From: CAZQEZ01 sp964592475
Lineage (GTDB): Bacteria > Bacteroidota > Bacteroidia > Cytophagales > Cyclobacteriaceae
Direction of reading: 5' to 3'
NCBI GenBank assembly: GCA_964592475.1
Contig: CAZQEZ010000095.1
Location: 1-16,344, forward strand
Length of the DNA stretch: 16,344 nt
Positions 16,179 to 16,344 of the stretch are shown one piece after another. The translations under genes were made by a program, and so were the position numbers. Every line of letters begins with the position of its first letter. Position 1 is the first letter of the stretch. The notes under the pieces are model-generated. The model ran no database searches and was not told where the DNA came from. It saw only the letters and a program-made list of their open reading frames with translations.

Positions 16179-16344
16179 TTGGTAACAAGTTAACGACGAG
16201 GAACTGGCGAACAGGTGAAGGTGGCAGATGAGCCCGTAGTAGCATCGAGTATGGAGGAAGAAGTCATTGTAGCTGTCAGACACGAGCTAGGGATTGCTAA
16301 TACCATACCCTTTGAGAAACAGAAGCAGTGAAGGACCGAACATT
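16179..16344 (+). mobile_element. Possible 5' part of a mobile element (group II intron leader?), cut by window edge
   Basis: After the hairpin the sequence becomes visibly richer in G and C: 16201-16260 is about 55% GC, whereas the rest of the window is AT-rich. No long frame is open. The longest readable piece on the plus strand, 16194-16331, gives a peptide containing GTGEQVKVADEPVV before a stop. This resembles, from memory only, leader sequence found ahead of some bacterial group II intron reverse transcriptases. No reverse transcriptase, intron domain V or other diagnostic part is inside the window. It could equally be an unrelated structured RNA or a decayed element. The 83 nt from 16059 to 16141 hold nothing I can identify. 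Confidence 0.3.

Noticed and set aside
1..16344. CRISPR arrays, tRNA or rRNA genes.
   Set aside because: No regularly spaced direct repeats, and no tRNA cloverleaf or rRNA signature, were seen on either strand.

Overview
The window looks like a chromosomal segment of a Bacteroidota bacterium. The grounds are a SusC/SusD outer-membrane pair, an ECF sigma / FecR anti-sigma / STN-domain receptor regulatory set, Bacteroidota-style lipoprotein starts, weak Shine-Dalgarno sites and AT-rich DNA. The genus cannot be told from the sequence; a Saprospiria-, Cytophagia- or Chitinophagia-like member would fit.

Region 1 (1-3038, all minus strand) is a compact four-gene operon: a divergent short-chain dehydrogenase-like protein, a small DoxX-like membrane protein, a medium-chain quinone oxidoreductase-like enzyme, and a sigma factor that runs off the left edge of the window. 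The genes overlap by 4, 4 and 32 nt, so they are probably translationally coupled.

Region 2 (3208-6880) holds two divergently transcribed secreted phosphodiester glycosidase (NAGPA/DUF2233) genes with nearly the same start-site context. The plus-strand one overlaps a secreted purple-acid-phosphatase-like protein by 4 nt; that protein has unusual substitutions in its metal-site motifs.

Region 3 (6994-16058, plus strand) encodes an ECF sigma factor, a FecR-type anti-sigma factor, a SusC-like TonB receptor with an N-terminal STN signalling domain, and a SusD-like lipoprotein. A rho-independent terminator follows, then a probable lipoprotein that fuses a calcineurin-like phosphoesterase to a PQQ-type beta-propeller. 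A perfect 13-bp hairpin lies between fecR and susC.

My reading of regions 2 and 3 together is a nutrient-acquisition locus in which the usual glycoside hydrolases are replaced by enzymes for phosphodiester-linked sugars. Phosphodiester glycosidases would uncover a phosphate by removing a sugar, phosphatases would release the phosphate, and SusC/SusD would import the product under a cell-surface-signalling sigma factor. This is inference from domain content and gene order; the substrate is unknown.

The right end (16059-16344) has no recognisable gene. It holds a perfect 14-bp hairpin and then a more GC-rich stretch that may be the start of a mobile element, possibly a group II intron, cut by the window edge.
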